Shown: positions 1-11,109, counted from the stretch's first letter. The stretch is DNA of 64,000 nt from Pisaster brevispinus (GCA_023634235.1 JAMKCF010000004.1:25490527-25554526); one strand, 5' to 3'. The notes: a model not told the origin generated them from the letters alone. Numbers and translations: made by a program.

Positions 1-344
1 TAGCGGGATCCCAACATTATTTCCATCAGCCATGTACAAACAATTTTACATAATACATGTATTTGGTGCATTGTCTTTCTGTCCGTTTTCTTGTTTTGAA
101 ACGGCATCAATATTCATTTTGCAATCAGGGAGATTTTGTACAACAATCAGAGAGAGATTCAGAATGACATTCAACATAATAGGGAAAACGTTTCCATAAT
201 CAGGGAGATTTTTGTCAATTTTTTTCATTAGAACATGAACAGGTTTATTTTCAGGGAACTTTCATTCACCTACATGTCTGTACATGGGCGTAAACCTTAA
301 TCTGTTCCAAAACATACAACTCAACATAACCAGAAGAAAATCTG

Positions 345-636
345 CTAAAGTTTCCAAATTCTTAAATCTTTCTGGCAATGAAACCAAGGGATCCTCAAAA
401 GCAACTAGCACTGTGACCCACAGGCCTGAAGATATCTGGGTAGAGAAGATTTTGAAGAAATATTTAGTTTTAGATGAGGGAGAGAAACCCCAAATGGGCA
501 ACACCAATGCAATCAGGTAGGGACTGAGAACCCAATCCACATGCAAGGCTCTGGTCCAGGATTCGAACCAGGGTCCACAGAGATGAAAGGCAGGGAAGAA
601 ACCACTGCCCAACCCAAGCTCTCCAGTGAGTTTAAC
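345..636 (-). mobile_element. SINE family F, near full copy
   Basis: On the minus strand it has a tRNA-like head with a perfect RNA polymerase III B box (GGTTCGAATCC), then body text shared with copies at 8046, 10505, 24208, 28370, 31735, 32830 and 36295: a TGGATTGGGTT block, CCTCATCTAAAACT, a TATCTTCAGGCC block and a tail with CCAGAAAGAT. The long open frame over this stretch is an accident of this repeat. Confidence 0.8.
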
Positions 637-1423
637 AGGCTGGTTCACATTTGTAATGTTTGATATTTCTGATATTTGGTTTACTTGTTTGAAAAATAGC
701 TTTTGTTCTGTTACTGTGTGTTTGCTATAAATTTCCATATTTGCTATAAATTTCGAATTTTTTTATTTTGTAAACAATCTTAATTTAAAATCAGTCTTGC
801 TTTTATTTATTAACTAATTAATTAATGTTTTTGTAAAACCCCCTTTACTTGTATTTGGCGCTGAGTAAATTGTCTTTATTTATTTATTTCTGCGTATTAT
901 ATTTTACCCGTAGTAAATCTACTACCATCCCTAATGTTTGATGTGCCACATTAAAGCTGAGTTTGAAAGCATAGACTGCTGCTGTACAGATGATAAAACT
1001 ACCCATATTGATGGGAATTTTATCCCGCCCAGGTGAGAACCAAATCAATATTGGTCTACCATACCCTTGATGGTATTATCCATGACATGATTTCAACAAA
1101 GGCGCATCCTCCGCCAAAGGAGATTACTGCAGCGGAGAACAGTAACCCTATTGTTACAATCGTCATCTCCAAACAATGCGCTACACTACTTTGGATAAAT
1201 ACAATTTTAAAAGCATTTGGTGGAAAACCAAGAACACACTGGATGTTGGCGGGCGGGTGTATTTTGTCTGTACTATACTACCGAGGAAAGCATTATATTA
1301 ATCGATGATGAGAAAGATGATCATCAAGTATAACCTACTTCACAGAAAGCTGTGTAAATAATAGAGAAAAAACAGAAGACAAAAAAAGAGGGGCATCTTT
1401 CTTATCCAATCATTTCTTTTAAA

Positions 1424-1490
1424 TAGTAGATGTTAAATTTGCATTGGGGATCAAGAATAATTGCTAATAGCCATACACTAATGGGTGTTT
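1424..1490 (-). mobile_element. SINE family A, tail fragment
   Basis: Begins TAGATGTTAAATTTGCAT and continues with the (G)GGATAAAGAAT and CCATACAC blocks shared with the tails at 3511, 4800, 34358, 59984 and 60231. There is no tRNA-like head. Confidence 0.65.
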
Positions 1491-1524
1491 AAGCAAAAAC
1501 TATGTATTTGTTACTAGAACTCTA

Positions 1525-1695
1525 GCAAAATACACAAGCACAAAAAGTTGCTTAGTACAGAAAAATCTTAACCGAGACGGGGTTACCTGCTAAAACAACA
1601 TGTAATGTACATTGTTGGTGACCTGGTTCACTGCTATTTTTCACTTAGCAGAAGAATTAGATAAGCACAATTTCCGCTGAACTCCTGCCGAAACA
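1525..1695. mobile_element. Degenerate Harbinger-like MITE (family D)
   Basis: Shares internal words with better copies at 12085, 21925 and 27030 (AAGCACAAAAAG, CTTAGCAGAA, TACCTGCTAAAA, a central ACATGTA). Its ends have decayed and no target duplication is readable. Confidence 0.45.
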
Positions 1696-2543
1696 ACGAC
1701 TATGCCTTAAGCTCCAGCTTCATCAGTAATTTTAAAAACATAAACCTTTTAGTGATGGGCTTCAAAACAGGCAGACAGCTAGTGCCCAAGCTAGAACCAA
1801 ATACATGTTTTTGAAAACAGCAAAGAGATGAGGTTCTGAAAGCAAAATTTGCAATAGATGAAAAGATAGCATTTCACACTGCAATTAATCGCCCAGCAAC
1901 TGGTGCCAATTAACAACTTCAGGCTCTCTTCTCTTTTTTTCCCCCGAGTTAAAAATAAAACAATTGATTTATCTGTTGTTTTTGATGAGTGATCCAACAC
2001 GGTTTCTTCTGTGACTGTTGACTTCAATGCATGATGCATGTACAGAGTTTTTTCTGATACATGGTGAATAACGAAGACCATGATTAGGAATAAATTAAAT
2101 TCTCCATAATGCAATCTCCACATGCCTTACCTCTTGACATATTATATTACTGCTGCCGCTGATTCGTCATTTATTTCAAGCACTGGGAGAGTCCACTATT
2201 TTGAATATCTACTTTTTGAGAGATGTATCATAACAAAAATAATAATCTTGTGAAAATTCATACATTTACATATTTTAGCTTAAACAAATATATAAATCAA
2301 AAATAATTCATAAAACATGTATGTTATTGCTGTCATAGTTGCTGCTGTTGTTATTTTTGTCGTTGTTAATTTGTTGTGGTTTTATTACAAGGCCTGGCAA
2401 TTTGATTTACATGCATATATCAGCATGGATTGTTCTGGACCATCATTACACCATTCAGAATCATCAATCAGGAAAAAAATAAAAAGAAAATTTCCCCCCG
2501 AAATTATGTTGACCTATTCACCCTTTTCCTGGGTACCAGCATA

Positions 2544-2745
2544 CAATTTTATAGTTGAAACGGAAGAGAAAATTCGTGCCATCAGGCTTGGAGGTCAGAT
2601 ATCGAAAAAAGGTTGACCAATAAAAAAAATGATAACAATGGAGCAACACAGAGCATCATGACAGACGTGACAGGCGTTCAGGAAGAAGGCTGCTGGATAT
2701 GTTGATTGTTTTCCTTAACAAAAATTGTTTCTTCCATTATTTCAA
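2544..2745 (+). repeat. Dispersed repeat family H, copy 1
   Basis: Aligns over about 200 bp with 20353-20560: a GTTGAAACGGAAGAGAAAAT block, CCATC...AGGCTTGGAGGTC, GGTTGACC, and GACAGACGTGACAG. In both copies one frame reads an ETEE(K/E)I(R/H)AI peptide and stops just after GGTTGACC. It may be the 3' end of an old retroelement or retrocopy; identity unknown. The upstream open frame (2317-2616) is hydrophobic because of GTT/GTC-rich sequence. Confidence 0.55.
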
Positions 2746-2941
2746 TTAGAAACTGAATTGTTTTATTTTTTTGTTACTTCCATTGACCCAGGCACCCACA
2801 ATTTCAAGAATTTGTAAGTTTGCTGGACGAACCATTAAAAAGCTTTCAGATTAAAAACATGATGTGTGTTTTTGATATTTTCCAACCAATGCTACATGTA
2901 CATTTCTAAAGGTAAAGGTACATGGATAATGATGCGGAATC

Positions 2942-3322
2942 AATACGGGCGATTGACACTACAGAGCGCCCTCTACAGTTCATTCAGGAGAGCGAATTTT
3001 TCCAAAAAGCGGTAAACTGAAAACACCATCACAGTCGCAATCCAGCATCACACAGGCAGTTTGAAACCTTAAAATGGTTGAAATCAATGTGAACAAATAT
3101 TCACCAGCCTTATTAAAAATTTAGAAAAACATCTCAGAGAAATACGACCTTGCTGCTTCATCTGCATGCAAACAACAAACAAAATTTAAGAACCGTGTCG
3201 TCGCAAGGTGGACCTGACGTGTCAACTGAAAACTTCCCTTCCTTTCCCCCAAGATACGCTAGAGTATTGGCCTCCTGGGTAAACTATGTTGAGGGCGCGC
3301 TTTAATGCCAATCGCCAGTATT
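2942..3322. mobile_element. 381-bp element with ~40-bp imperfect TIRs
   Basis: The left end (2942-2980) reads AATACGGGCGATTGACA, then AGCGCCCTCTACA. The complement of the right end (3282-3322) reads AATACTGGCGATTGGCA, then GCGCGCCCTCAACA. The interior is non-coding, so this is a non-autonomous DNA-transposon-like element. No clear target-site duplication was seen. Confidence 0.65.
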
Positions 3323-3510
3323 CTCGATCCCTTTTTATTATAAGGTAAACCCAAGTCATGATACAGGAGACATTATGCAATTCTGACAGATGCTAAATTA
3401 TTCAGTGCGGTCGCCCACAACTTAAATCAATCAAAATTAGGATTGCATTTTTAATTCAATACAACAAATTTAATCTCCAATGGCTTTCGTTTAAACCTAA
3501 CAGGATTAAA

Positions 3511-3620
3511 TAGATGTTAAATTTGCTTCGGGATAAAGAATATTATTTGTGTGTTACCTTTACACCAATGTGTGTTAAGCACTGTATACTCACTTTGCCA
3601 AGTCGTGTGAAAAACAGGAT
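3511..3620 (-). mobile_element. SINE family A, tail and part of body
   Basis: TAGATGTTAAATTTGC, GGGATAAAGAATATTATTTG, then TACACCAATGTGTGTTAAGC and an ACTGTATACTC block in the order seen at 59984-60190. The tRNA-like head is missing. Confidence 0.65.
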
Positions 3621-4799
3621 TTGATCAATTCTTTCAGTCAGCAAATCTCTAATAAAATATTTAGTTGTGTCTTTTTTTTTCATGGGGAAATATAGCAAAT
3701 AATACCAACTATACATGGCTGTTTGAAGTTAAACTATCCACTTTCCTTGTCAAATTAAGAAACAAACGAGAAGGGACAAAATAAATACATCTAACAGCAA
3801 CAAGTATGTATTTCTGCTGTACATGTGCGATGCCCTGAGTTGCGGGCTACCTGATAATGTAATTCATTTATATTAATTTCAACCTGATGCATTTGTAACA
3901 TATGGTTTGATGTCAAAGGGATCTCCACACGTCTACAGATGCGTAGTCATTTAGAAAAGGTTCACCACTTGATGATAAAAGCGTTGAAATCAAAAACAGA
4001 GAAACCCTGCAATCGGGTCTTTCATCAGGGAGCAAAATATGGCGGGAATTAGTTCACATTTTTGAGCCGGGAATCGACGTGACCAAAAAAAAAAAAGCAA
4101 ATGAAGCCTGGGTGGCTGAGTCTTTCCCGCAAAAAAGAACAGACGGAGAGCAACTTAATATTCCATGGTGGTTGCCATGGTGATAATGACGTCAAACTGG
4201 GTTGCAGGCTCCCATGAGTCACAGGCTTGTCCACAGCGGCAATGCGGTTCAGCCTCGTTAACTTTGCAGGTATGTATTATTCATTTTTCAATTACAACTG
4301 ATTAATGCTGCACTCTTTGTCCAAATGACAGAATTATGCAACATGTTTAACAGATGCCTTGGTGATTCTTAACTGTCCACCAATCACCTGCTTATTGGAA
4401 TTACTCAATCTTTTACCGTTCATTTAGGATAATTCTGCCTAATATTCTAGGATTTGTTTTCTCTCCACCCCCCCCCCCCCTCTCTCTCGCTCCATCTGTT
4501 CTGTCCCTTTCTTCTTGTTTTGAACTTGAATCAACCTTCTGGGATCTGAACTTGTTGAGTATTATGGATGGATGTAAAAGTCTCTGCCTATTGCCACTTC
4601 AGAGATGTCTTTTGAAAGGTTCTGTTGATGCCTGATTCAAAAAGGCTCGATGTCTATTTTAAGCTTGGATTCGGGTGTTATGAGACAAGCTACTCTTCTC
4701 ACCATTGTGCTCATCATCGGTTGTAGAACCTCAAACAAACAAAACGTCAGACCAAAGATCTGACTATTTTTCATTAGCACTACTGAAATACTACTTTTA

Positions 4800-4862
4800 G
4801 TAGATGTTAAATTTGCATCAGAGATAAAGAATGTTGTTTTTTGTTTGGGTAAAGCAAAAACA
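4800..4862 (-). mobile_element. SINE family A, tail fragment
   Basis: TAGATGTTAAATTTGCATC followed by the GATAAAGAAT block. It faces away from the head fragment that begins about 25 bp to the right. Confidence 0.6.
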
Positions 4863-4884
4863 ATACAGAGGATTTGATAGAGGA

Positions 4885-5010
4885 TGCGAACGGCCTCAAG
4901 CTTGGTAGTCTGGTGGTAAGACATCTGCTCTAGAATGACAAAGATCCTTGGTTTGAATCCCACCTGAGTAATATGTGTATGGAATGTGTTTTTTTTTACC
5001 ACAAATTTGT
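4885..5010 (+). mobile_element. SINE family A, tRNA-like head
   Basis: Contains CAAGCTTGGTAGTCTGGTGG, an A-box-like TAGTCTGGTGGTAAGAC, a B-box-like GGTTTGAATCC, and CCACCTGAGTAATATG. The same order is seen at 35941-36178 and, inverted, at 43100, 57005 and 59984. Confidence 0.65.
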
Positions 5011-5087
5011 TTTCATCAAAGATTGGGATGGGTGGATTTGATCATAGAAAATTGGGAGAAAAACACAATAATATTTCTGAAAGTAGT

Positions 5088-5275
5088 CCACTGGCCAAAT
5101 ACTAGTTAAATCCCATGAGGACCAGTCAAAATGCTCTCCTAGCAGTCCTGTTGGTAAAGTCGGCGTTAAAAAGCATCCCTATTTAATATGAAATATGGAC
5201 CAGTGAAATAGCTGGGGGACCAGTGAAATGACAAGCTAACTGGTCCTGCTGGCTAGTTGCTGCAAACCCTGCTTG
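5088..5275 (+). repeat. Dispersed repeat family J, copy 1
   Basis: Aligns with 46308-46545: ACTGGCCAAATACTAGTTAA, GAGGACCAGTCAA, AAAAGCATCCCTATT, GGACCAGTGAAATAGCTG, GAAATGACAAGCTAACTGGT. It is rich in ACCAGT/ACTGGT words. No terminal structure or coding was seen; class unknown. Confidence 0.6.
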
Positions 5276-5670
5276 TTGGCTCAAGACAAATAATTGTCAA
5301 CTTGACACAGCGTCTGAGATCCGGGTACCTGTGTGCCATCACCATATCCAGCTTCTATTTTTAGCATCAGTCCTATTGAATATAACGGAATTTCAAAATA
5401 GCATGGGTTTTTTTTTTCTACCGGTGTAAACCTGCTCTCCATATGTTGAATGAGTTATCAAATTTACCTTTACAAGTTAAGTGCACAATTTATTTTCTTA
5501 ATGTACACACTTATTGTGCAAAAACAGTTCAAAGTACACCCACTGTGAAATATATTTTACAAGTATCTGATGATGTTACTGATGATGCTTCACTTTTGAG
5601 ATACAAATTATTATTTCCTTTTTTCTTGTTTTTTTCTTTTCTTTTTTTTCCCCTATTTCTTTTTAATTTT

Positions 5671-5674
5671 GTAT

Positions 5675-5717
<43 letters not shown>

Positions 5718-5768
5718 TTTTATTTATTTTATTTTTATTTTTTTTATTTTTTTTTGGGGGGGGGGGGG
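5671..5768 (+). repeat. (TATT)n microsatellite ending in a G13 tract
   Basis: A run of TATT units grading into T-rich sequence, then 13 consecutive G (5756-5768). A pyrimidine-rich run from about 5600 precedes it. It encodes nothing meaningful despite open frames. Confidence 0.9.
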
Positions 5769-5947
5769 CATGACAAAGTAATTAGTCAAGTGCATACACA
5801 TAGCTTTCTGGATTTACTCTTGAGAGTTTACCGTGCAGGTTGGCAAAGAGTTTGTATGAATTTTTCAAAGACCTGTGGAAATAAATGCGGGTTGGAGTTG
5901 AGTTTAAAGACATATGATTGGTATTTAATCCACAAAGACTAAGAAGG

Positions 5948-6066
5948 CCCAGTTTCATGGAGCTATACTTAGAAACAATGCTGATGAGTTTCTGTTGAGT
6001 TAGGAACCAATCTCAAGCTGAATTATCTATTTTAAAAATAACTATTAGGCAGCTCCATGAAATTTG
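5948..6066. mobile_element. Short foldback element (MITE-like)
   Basis: Ends are inverted: left GGCCCAGTTTCATGGAGCT and right AGCTCCATGAAATTTG. The ends resemble the GGGCCCAATTTCAT families listed below, but the interior differs. Confidence 0.55.
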
Positions 6067-7613
6067 ATGATGTTTTCCATGAAAGCTGATCTGGTATAAA
6101 GTAAAAAATAAAAAAGTGGGAATGCTACCCTTTATAAATAAAGGGAAAACAAATGCTTAAGCTGGCTATTAAATTTACCAGCCTTGAAATGTAATCATGT
6201 TATGAGATTAAAATAAAAACTGTATACGAGAAAAAAAAACAGCAACATGAAACTAATGCAGTTTATTTCAAGTCGAGGGATGCAGAAAGTGTTGCGAGTT
6301 GTGTTTTTGAAAGAGGTGTTGATAAATTCAACACAGCCCCTGCTAGTACTATGCAGAGTGTTCGGATCTAAATTTAGGATGAATTCAGATTTAAGCCCAC
6401 GCCACCACCTTAAGATAAAAAACCAAACCTGTCGTAATCCTCAGCTGTCCCTAAGGACTGTTTGGGTACACCTTGCTGATGTTCAGACACCATATGTATC
6501 TCCACAAAGTCTGCTCATGTTAAACCAGTCTGGCAGAATTGCAATATCACCAGCAAGTGATCTCGTTAGATTCAACACATTCCCAGCCCTCCGGGGTATA
6601 GACTATACAGGACTTGGCTTGCTGCAACATGCCGCTCTCTCTCAATCTACCAATCTTTAAGATCACAGGTTGGATTGTGTTCAATGTAACCCCCAGCATC
6701 TCAAACAAAGTACGGACCGCACAAATCTGATAAATGCCGGAGATGAACTGCCCGAATTAAATCAATTAAGTCCAATCCGTTTAACTCCAGGGTTTTCATC
6801 TCATAGATGTGGTCTTAAGGTTCAAAAGTAATTCCCTCTGCTTCTACATAAATGGATTTCATCGAAATTGTGTAATTTCACAAATATTTATAGAACTTTC
6901 GTCTGATCGGAAATGCTTAATCTAATCCTGCACTTTACAAAATAACAAAAACACAAAAATGAATTCTCAAAATAAAAAACAATTTTGCAATTCCAGCCCA
7001 CCTTCCCCCACCACGTAAAATAGAAACTGTCCTATACATTGTCATTGTCCCAAATCTCAATGTCTGGCACACGCCCACATCTCGTTTTCCGTTTTCACAA
7101 AGTGAAACATACTGTGTTTAGGAATTAATAACTTATCAAAACAGTTTCATGATTGAAAACAATTGACAATTCTGTACCAGTAGATGCCAGGTTTAGTTTG
7201 GTATTAAAAAAAACCTTTAAAAACAAAATAAAACAAAATACTTCAACTTCAACTTCATTTTTCTCTGAATTTTTGCTTTGAAGAACCATATGTGGGTTTG
7301 TGGCGTGACTGACAAATTTGTTGTCCGTAAGTAAGCACAGCATTGCTAATGGGAGACAAATTTCTGCTCCCCTACCCTGCTTTCTTTGCAACAGGATGTA
7401 ATCATCCACCAAACTGTGAAAGTGGCAACTCCTACACGTTCTCCTTTCAGAAGAAAAAAAAACACGTTAGAAGGCATTTTGATTTCCGTGAATTCATTCC
7501 CATCCAGTGGTACATTCTAGCATCTCCTAAAGTCATGCACACAAAGCGGCACCTTTCTAGAAATGGAGGAACACTTCACGCAATTCACTCTCTGAGACAG
7601 AGAGAGCCCTGAC

Positions 7614-7800
7614 AATATCAGGCCTGGAAGTACTGGACGCCATGGAGGCCATGGCCTCAGCTGCCCTTGTTTTTAGCCTTTGTTGCCCTCGTCTTTGCCT
7701 TGGTGCCTTTTCAAAAGTTTCTGTAAACTCTAAGATTTTCTTATGGAAGTGCCCTTTATGAAATGCATTTTAGTTAGTTTGAAGAGCAACAGCCCACGGA
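7614..7800 (-). repeat. Dispersed repeat family I, copy 1
   Basis: The reverse complement aligns with 22772-22925 and 25985-26150: AAAGGGCACTTCCAT, then a GGCACCAAGGCAAAGAC block, a GGGCAAC block, GAGGCCATGGCC and CAGGCCTG at the end. Non-coding; class unknown. Confidence 0.6.
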
Positions 7801-8045
7801 GCATGGCCTCTGTGTAATTTCAGGCATGGACAACTTGAGAAATGTATGTGAACAAATCTTTGCTTGTGCTGTTTTTGTTGGTTCAAATAAATCTGGGTAG
7901 TGAGGCTTTTGTTAATGTGTCACCACCATCATGGGAAGAGTGCTGTTGCAGTTTCCTGTATTAAAGTGCAATTAACATTTTTGTTTGTTGAATGCTTGTG
8001 TTTTGTTTACATTTGTACATAGTACAACAAATGCTAATTTCTCTT

Positions 8046-8645
8046 GGCTGGAGCCCTGCATTACAAAGGTTTTGAGTATTTGGGGTGTTCCTCCCATCTA
8101 AAACTTACATTTCTTCAACATCTTCTCTTCACATGTAATAATAATAATAATAATGATAATGGCTTCTTATATAGCGCTCATATCCGTCACTCAGTGACAC
8201 TCAAGGCGCTTCAACATTCAGTATTTTCTTTCAAGGTATGAGGGGCTACGTTTGAAGTATGAGACCTACTCCTTTACATAGCACCATGTAATGGTTTACA
8301 AGGTGCTGTGGCGCAATATGCTGCCAATCAAACCAGGAACACCGGGGCGAACCCCTTCTGTTTTCGATAAATGTACTAGGTTCTTTTACGTGCATTCACA
8401 ACACACGGGACCAACGGCTTTCATCCCATCCGAAGGACGAAACAACGATGGTTAAGTGTCTTGCTTAAGGACACAAGTGTCACGACCGGGACTCGAACCC
8501 ACACTCTGCTGATCAGACACACAAGAGCTTGGGTCCGGTGCTCTTATCCGCTCAGCCACGACACGCCACGACACGCCTGTATCTTCAGGCCTATGGGTAA
8601 CAGTGCTATTCACTTTTAGGATCCCTTGTTGAGCCTTGTTTTTGA
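8046..8645 (+). mobile_element. SINE family F, split by a nested SINE B
   Basis: The left part (8046-8137) ends in the CATCTTCTCTTCAC block. The right part (8578-8645) resumes with TGTATCTTCAGGCC, the next block of the family. The split is caused by the SINE B at 8138-8577, and the 4-bp word TGTA is repeated at both junctions (8134-8137, 8578-8581). SINE F is therefore the older element. Confidence 0.75.
8138..8577 (-). mobile_element. SINE family B, full-length, tRNA-Leu-like
   Basis: On the minus strand it has a head resembling a class II tRNA-Leu(CAA): GTGGCTGAGCGGATAAGAG as A box, a CAAGCTC anticodon region, a long variable arm and GGTTCGAGTCC as B box. The body includes GAACCTAGTACATTTATCG and CCGGTGTTCCTGGTTTGATT; the tail is GAGCGCTATATAAGAAGCC plus (ATT)n. 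A 10-bp word is duplicated at the head end (CACGACACGC twice). Inserted into SINE F. Confidence 0.85.
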
Positions 8646-9065
8646 GCTTTTTTTTTCTTGTGGCTGTTTTGGGTCGGAGCGACACACCCCTTTGGTCAAA
8701 GTGTTTGTTTCACTTGTGTCTATCTCCTAGGCAGCCCAGCTTTGGTTTCATTTGTTTTTCAGTGACATCTGTATGTCTGATTTTCCTCTTTCTTGGTGTT
8801 TTCCTTCTTGCTTTTTATCTACCGTGTTTTTTGTTTTTTAGGGGCTTTTGTTTTTTGGGTGTTTTTTTTTTCCTTTGTAGAGTAGTCCTTTTTATTGTGG
8901 TCCTTTTGTAGTGCGACTTTTCAATGTTTGCAAAATTGTATAGTAAATTTGCATTTCTTGCTGCATATGGTAGGGTATTTATATTTAATTAATTTTATTC
9001 ACCCTCCATAAATTGTGTATTTTTTTTATACAGCATGACATGCCTTCATAAAGTATTATTATTAA

Positions 9066-9683
9066 TGCAAATACTGATAATACGTTCATATCCAACAGAT
9101 TGTTGGACATGAAACAGACTGTTGGACATGAAACAGACTGTTGGACATGAAACAGACTGTTGGACATGAAACAGACTGTTGGACATGAAACAGACTGTTG
9201 GACATGAAACAGACTGTTGGACATGAAACAGACTGTTGGATATGAAACAGACTGTTGGACATGAAACAGACTGTTGGACATGAAACAGACTGTTGGACAT
9301 GAAACAGACTGTTGGACATGAAACAGACTGTTGGACATGAAACAGACTGTTGGACATGAAACAGACTGTTGTACATGAAACAGACTGTTGGATATGAAAC
9401 AGACTGTTGGACATGAAACAGACTGTTGGACATGAAACAGACTGTTGGACATGAAACAGACTGTTGGACATGAAACAGACTGTTGGACATGAAACAGACT
9501 GTTGGACATGAAACAGACTGTTGGACATGAAACAGACTGTTGGACATGAAACAGACTGTTGGACATGAAACAGACTGTTGGACATGAAACAGACTGTTGG
9601 ACATGAAACAGACTGTTGGACATGAAACAGACTGTTGGACATGAAACAGACTGTTGGATATGAAAGTATTATCAGTATCTGCA
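9066..9683. mobile_element. 19-bp tandem array bracketed by a 33-bp inverted repeat
   Basis: Left arm 9066-9098 and right arm 9651-9683 are reverse complements with only two mismatches (TGCAAATACTGATAATAC... against TGCAGATACTGATAATAC...), ending inward in TTCATATCCAACAG. The array sits between them. The right arm overlaps the final partial repeat unit, so the arms contain the repeat word itself. Total 618 bp. No target duplication is evident. It may be a non-autonomous foldback element with a minisatellite core, or an array seeded by a palindrome. Confidence 0.7.
9102..9665. repeat. 19-bp minisatellite, 29 full units plus 13 nt
   Basis: The unit is GTTGGACATGAAACAGACT. The register is unbroken, since 9102 + 29 x 19 = 9653, so there are no indels. 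Only a few substitutions are seen: GGATATG in units 8, 16 and the terminal partial unit, and GTTGTACATG in unit 15. Because 19 is not a multiple of 3 and the complement has no stop in any phase, all three minus-strand frames are open and read the same 19-residue peptide in shifted register. Confidence 0.97.
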
Positions 9684-10350
9684 ACTCTTTTGAGTACTGC
9701 AGTACTCAGGAGAGATGACCACATGGTCTCACCCCCAACCTTACTATGTAATAGTACCCTGTACAACCATGCACAGCTTCAAATCTTAAAAATTATAATG
9801 AACTGAGCGTTTATAAAAGCTAAACAATATAACTCCCTAACATATTTCATTTTTGTCTTCAGAAGATTCAGATTTCAGTGGCGATCCTTTTGTGATGTGC
9901 TAAAATATGCATGAATGGTGTCAATATTCAACACATGCCGGAATCTAAAATCTCCAGGAGAGATTAGTTGGGAGGAAAAAAACTGACCAGCGAGCATTCA
10001 ACAAGTCCCTAACGCGAACAACTATGACTAAGACAGACAAACACAATGAGTTTCGAGAGGAAGGTGTTGGCGACGTGACAAGAAGCAGTCTGCCTGGGTA
10101 TTACTTCTCACTAGTGGGTTTCTAAGGTGCACAAACAGATTCAGTCACACCATCTCTTATTAAGGGAACCACAGAGGCATTGAGGAGAAAATCTCTAGCT
10201 TCTTTGTTGAAGCTAGATGCTTAAAGAAGATTATCATAATTGGCTATTATTATTACTTTCCGGCAAACAAGATCACTGTAACTCGGGAGCGCGAGAGGAA
10301 ACCTGTGGACATGGATACTGTCAATGTTTTCTTGTTGCCCCTCATCAAGA

Positions 10351-10438
10351 GTGGATAGACTGGTATCCTGCTCATTTTTGCTTAGCAGAAAATTGGTAAG
10401 CAATATTTTCTGCTTAAGCAGCTCTATGATATTGTGCC
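10351..10438. mobile_element. Harbinger-like MITE (family D), right half
   Basis: Contains ACTGGTATCCTGCTCATTTT, TTGCTTAGCAGAAAATTGGT, TTCTGCTTAAGCAGCTC and ends TATTGTGCC, followed by CTG, the usual target word of this family. The left half is absent. Confidence 0.6.
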
Positions 10439-10504
10439 CTGAACACAAAGTGAATGATTCAGGAACGACTAAGCTTTAGGAACTCTCCTTTCAGACTTAA
10501 CATT

Positions 10505-10680
10505 AAGCTTCACTTATAACTTTCTGCTTTTCCCCAGCTTGGGGTTTTTCTCTCCAACATCTAAAACTGAGAAGTCGTCAACATCTCTTCAAAGGCAGCT
10601 TTAGGCCTAGAGGTTTCCACAGTGCAAGGCACTTTGGAGGTTTCCTTGGTTTTGTTACCAGAAAGATAACACCATGTCTC
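10505..10680 (+). mobile_element. SINE family F, body and tail
   Basis: Blocks in family order: GGGGTTTTTCTCTCCAACAT, CTAAAACTGAGAA, TTTAGGCCTAGAGG, GCAAGGCACTTTG, then a CCTTGGTTTTGTTACC block ending CCAGAAAGATAACA. The tRNA-like head is missing. Confidence 0.65.
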
Positions 10681-11109
10681 TGGAAGCACTACAAGTGGCT
10701 TCATCCCTTAGATGCACCGCTAAGGTTTCTTTAGGTCTGGGAGTCCTGATTTTACCAACCAGAAAGGGAACAATGCAAATGAATACACTATTTGTTGGGA
10801 AATCTATCCTTGTATTGAATCTGTTCTACAATCTGTCTAGAATTGCAGACAAAATGGTCAGACAAGAACTAGCTATTAAAAAGGGGGGAACATCGTCAAC
10901 AAGTTTTGGTCTTTTGTGCATCAGAATACACAAACTTTGTAAAAGGAAAGGGGGGAAACAAATTCATCAAGGTATATTTCTTACATGTATGAATTTCTGA
11001 CAACTGTTGAAGCCAAACTATATAAAGTGGGCATGGTGTAGAATGGTGTACAGGTACCTCACCATCACCAACAGGTTACACAAAGTCAATTTCCCCTCAA
11101 CAAACTGCT

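Noticed and set aside
262..738. 158-codon minus-strand frame
   Set aside because: It is the reverse complement of a SINE family F copy; the same text recurs at seven other places in the window.
2080..2215. Possible minus-strand exon ending at the donor GTAAGGCATG
   Set aside because: All three frames are closed by stops between the nearest acceptor and the donor.
2317..2616. 99-codon plus-strand frame with an apparent N-terminal membrane helix
   Set aside because: The hydrophobic part comes from GTT/GTC-rich low-complexity sequence and the 3' part is dispersed repeat H.
6247..6660. 137-codon plus-strand frame
   Set aside because: No recognisable family, no splice signals at its ends, and a length possible by chance in 64 kb. 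No repeat match was seen either, so it is left as unassigned intronic sequence.
9102..9665. CRISPR-like array
   Set aside because: The repeats are contiguous with no spacers, and the genome context is animal.
8985..9766. Three overlapping reading frames of over 200 codons on the minus strand
   Set aside because: They are the 19-bp array read in shifted register, with no start context, domain or splice support.
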